A DNA stretch of 13,383 nt, taken from NCBI GenBank assembly GCA_964588175.1, contig CAZPNW010000088.1:1-13383 (forward strand), written 5' to 3'. Positions 12,196 to 13,383 of the stretch are shown in pieces. The notes under the pieces are model-generated. The model was not told the origin of the DNA and made no database searches. It saw only the letters and a program-made list of their open reading frames with translations. The translations under genes and the position numbers were made by a program. How positions within the stretch are numbered: the stretch's first letter is position 1; each line of letters begins with the position of its first letter. Source of the stretch: JBAZTA01 sp964588175 (GTDB lineage: Bacteria > Omnitrophota > Gorgyraeia > Gygaellales > Profunditerraquicolaceae).

Positions 12196-12510
12196 TTAGT
12201 CGCCATAAACTACTGTTGTATATTCTCCATAAAGGCCTAAGATATTCTTTGTCTCATAATCGACATATTTGATCTTAGTGATCTTACCATTCTCCATGGC
12301 TGCTTTAATACTGGCATCGCCGGTAGCAACAAGACCTAATACTGAAGTGGCTTTTGCCATACCTACTTTACTTCCTGACCCTGCATCACCAGCGGCAACC
12401 GGGGACTTGATCTCGGTATAAAAAGCACCCATCGGATACGGTGTCGCGCAACCGGATAAAAGTATCCCTGCTGCAAAGATTATTACCAACACTCCTACTG
12501 CTTTCTTCAT
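12196..12510 (-). CDS. TRL-family lipoprotein
   Basis: 104 residues. The N-terminus is a lipoprotein signal (hydrophobic 5-19) with lipobox LSGC, Cys21 being the lipidated residue. The mature part matches the TRL-like family: YPMGAFYTEIKSPV, KVGMAKATSVLGLVATGDASIKAAMENGKITKIKYVD, and GLYGEYTTVVYG. The GDASI-AA-GI-KI-VD core is the family's recognisable element. Function is unknown; members are small periplasmic lipoproteins often in multiple copies. Normal length. ATG 12510 follows AGGAGG by five bases. Own promoter and own terminator, so it is monocistronic between the two CarboxypepD_reg-like genes. Confidence 0.92.
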   Translation of the reverse strand: MKKAVGVLVIIFAAGILLSGCATPYPMGAFYTEIKSPVAAGDAGSGSKVGMAKATSVLGLVATGDASIKAAMENGKITKIKYVDYETKNILGLYGEYTTVVYGD

Positions 12511-12554
12511 CCTTACCTCCTTTTTCTATACTGCTCTTTCCTGCATCTTAACCT

Positions 12555-12582
12555 TAATATTATACCCCAGCAAAATAAAAGT
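12555..12582 (-). promoter_or_regulatory. Promoter of the TRL lipoprotein gene
   Basis: TTGCAC, 16-bp spacer ending in GGGG, then consensus TATAAT (or TTTGCA with 17 bp). The leader is about 38 nt with no terminator, unlike the other exported-protein genes here. Confidence 0.65.
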
Positions 12583-12719
12583 GCAAAGTATTTTCTACAC
12601 CGCAGGTTTAAACTATTATTTGCTTATTTTATCTCTACTAATATACTTTCAACCCCAATCCGCCTAACCCTTTAGCAGGCATGTACACATGTAAGCAATA
12701 TGACGGGCTACGAACGATA

Positions 12720-12960
12720 GATATTTGAGAACGGATGATTTGGCTAGATCCCGAGCAGGGCATAAAGGCAAGGAGCGGGCACGGATGCCCCTCGTTATAC
12801 GAAGTCGGGCAGAGCGACGCAGCCGACCTGAGCGAAGTTTTGCCTCGCAGGGGCAAAACAAGCGTCCCTGCGAGGGAATCAGACAAGGCAGCCTGCCTGC
12901 CGGTAGGCAGGGATCCGTTCCCTAGCAAACATACCTTGAGCGGACAATTCCACAGGGGCA
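12720..12960. repeat. GC-rich repeat island without a gene
   Basis: It stands out from AT-rich flanks. It contains CCTCGCAGGG (12843-12852)/CCCTGCGAGG (12866-12875), nested GTTTTGCC (12837-12844)/GGCAAAAC (12852-12859), GGGCA/TGCCC near 12776-12790, and the dispersed palindrome at 12896-12911. ORFs across it on both strands lack family features, plausible starts and SD sequences. Probably a cluster of dispersed intergenic repeats. Confidence 0.6.
12896..12911. repeat. Dispersed palindromic repeat, copy 2
   Basis: CCTGCCGGTAGGCAGG, identical to 7800-7815. Confidence 0.8.
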
Positions 12961-12978
12961 TTCCTAGTGGATACCCGC

Positions 12979-13022
12979 TGAAAAAAAAAGAACCGCTACA
13001 GAATTAACTATAGCGGTTCTTT
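12979..13022 (-). terminator. Terminator of the 13038 gene
   Basis: On the minus strand AAAGAACCGCTA pairs with TAGCGGTTCTTT, a perfect 12-bp stem with a 12-nt loop, followed by a run of Ts. Confidence 0.9.
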
Positions 13023-13037
13023 GAAACTCTACCTATC

Positions 13038-13383
13038 TTATTTTGGTATCATCTCAAAATCCACGCGCACAACATCACCAGTTCTTGCGCTCACGCGCTT
13101 AACCTGAAGATAATAGGGACTTAATGCCTCACGATCAGTATGCGCTCCGGTAGTAACAATTGACCCTTCCATATAATCCGCAGGGATACTATACCTGCCC
13201 AAGGAATCCGTAACACAATAAGTCATAGCCGCAATACTCCCTATATCGCCGCGCCTGACTAAAGCATAGTGTATCGGTTTTCCCGTATCCGCATTTATTA
13301 CAGTCCCACGTATATACCCCGCATTTTTCTCGCGCTGGAGAGAAAAATCGCGGGTATAAACCTTCCCCTTAGTAACGCCAAAC
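13038..13383 (-). CDS. CarboxypepD_reg-like exported protein, C-terminal part (5' end beyond window)
   Basis: The reading frame is open from the window edge to the TAA at 13038 (114 codons visible); the internal ATG at 13226 is not the start. The visible domain, GYIRGTVINADTGKPIHYALV ... VTDSLGRY ... TTGAHTDREA ... VRVDFEMIPK, is closely similar to the last domain of the 11019-11996 protein, including the terminal VDFEMIPK. The preceding FSLQREKNA matches NIALMRDKQA there, which suggests at least one more upstream domain. Paralogous surface protein, probably from local duplication. Confidence 0.88.
   Translation of the reverse strand, partial: FGVTKGKVYTRDFSLQREKNAGYIRGTVINADTGKPIHYALVRRGDIGSIAAMTYCVTDSLGRYSIPADYMEGSIVTTGAHTDREALSPYYLQVKRVSARTGDVVRVDFEMIPK

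Noticed and set aside
12638..13007. Proteins encoded across the GC-rich island (several ORFs on both strands)
   Set aside because: Overlapping frames are open only because of composition; they contain translated palindromes (LPAGRQ-type), no SD and no domain.

Overview
The window looks like a chromosomal stretch from an uncultivated Gram-negative bacterium, probably of the Omnitrophota/PVC or Elusimicrobia type. This is inferred from several things: many signal-peptide proteins with Ig-like or carbohydrate-binding-like folds, a TRL-family lipoprotein, PilZ proteins, a dispersed palindrome (CCTGCCGGTAGGCAGG) that I associate with such candidate-phylum genomes, and recognisable sigma70-type promoters. 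No phylogenetic marker decides it. There are no phage, transposase, CRISPR, tRNA or rRNA genes that I can see.

Layout. Positions 1-1853 (-) hold the N-terminal 617 codons of an exported multidomain protein whose last visible domain resembles a class II aldolase barrel. An intergenic region follows with its promoter, an attenuator-like leader and an opposing candidate small RNA (about 2107-2215, +). From 5965 down to 2321 (-) lies a five-gene run: PilZ protein, small membrane coiled-coil protein, glucose-6-phosphate isomerase (pgi), tRNA-dihydrouridine synthase (dus) and a PPC/DUF296 protein. A strong terminator sits between pgi and dus. A SlyD-like prolyl isomerase (6458-6907, +) is preceded by a roughly 260-nt leader built of tandem hairpin repeats. 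Opposite it is a second PilZ gene overlapping an exported Ig-like protein gene (7753-6934, -). Next come a secreted protein made of two copies of a jelly-roll-like module (8114-9289, +) and an unrecognised tail-anchored protein (10185-9355, -).

Positions 10201-10690 form an AT-rich gene-free stretch studded with TTACTTA. It is followed by a candidate noncoding RNA (about 10845-10684, -) with its own promoter and terminator and a predicted 10-bp pseudoknot. The right end carries two paralogous CarboxypepD_reg-like exported proteins (11996-11019 and the partial gene from 13383 to 13038, both -). Between them are a TRL-family lipoprotein (12510-12196, -) and a GC-rich repeat island (about 12720-12960).

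How it fits together. Most genes concern the cell envelope or surface (five exported or lipoprotein genes, two membrane proteins, two PilZ c-di-GMP-type receptors). pgi, dus and slyD are housekeeping. Regulation seems RNA-heavy. Three exported-protein genes have an intrinsic terminator between a good promoter and the start codon, and two transcription units share a repeat element in their leaders in the same orientation relative to the gene. Two orphan structured RNAs have their own promoters and terminators. The pseudoknotted RNA is the best candidate for something undescribed.
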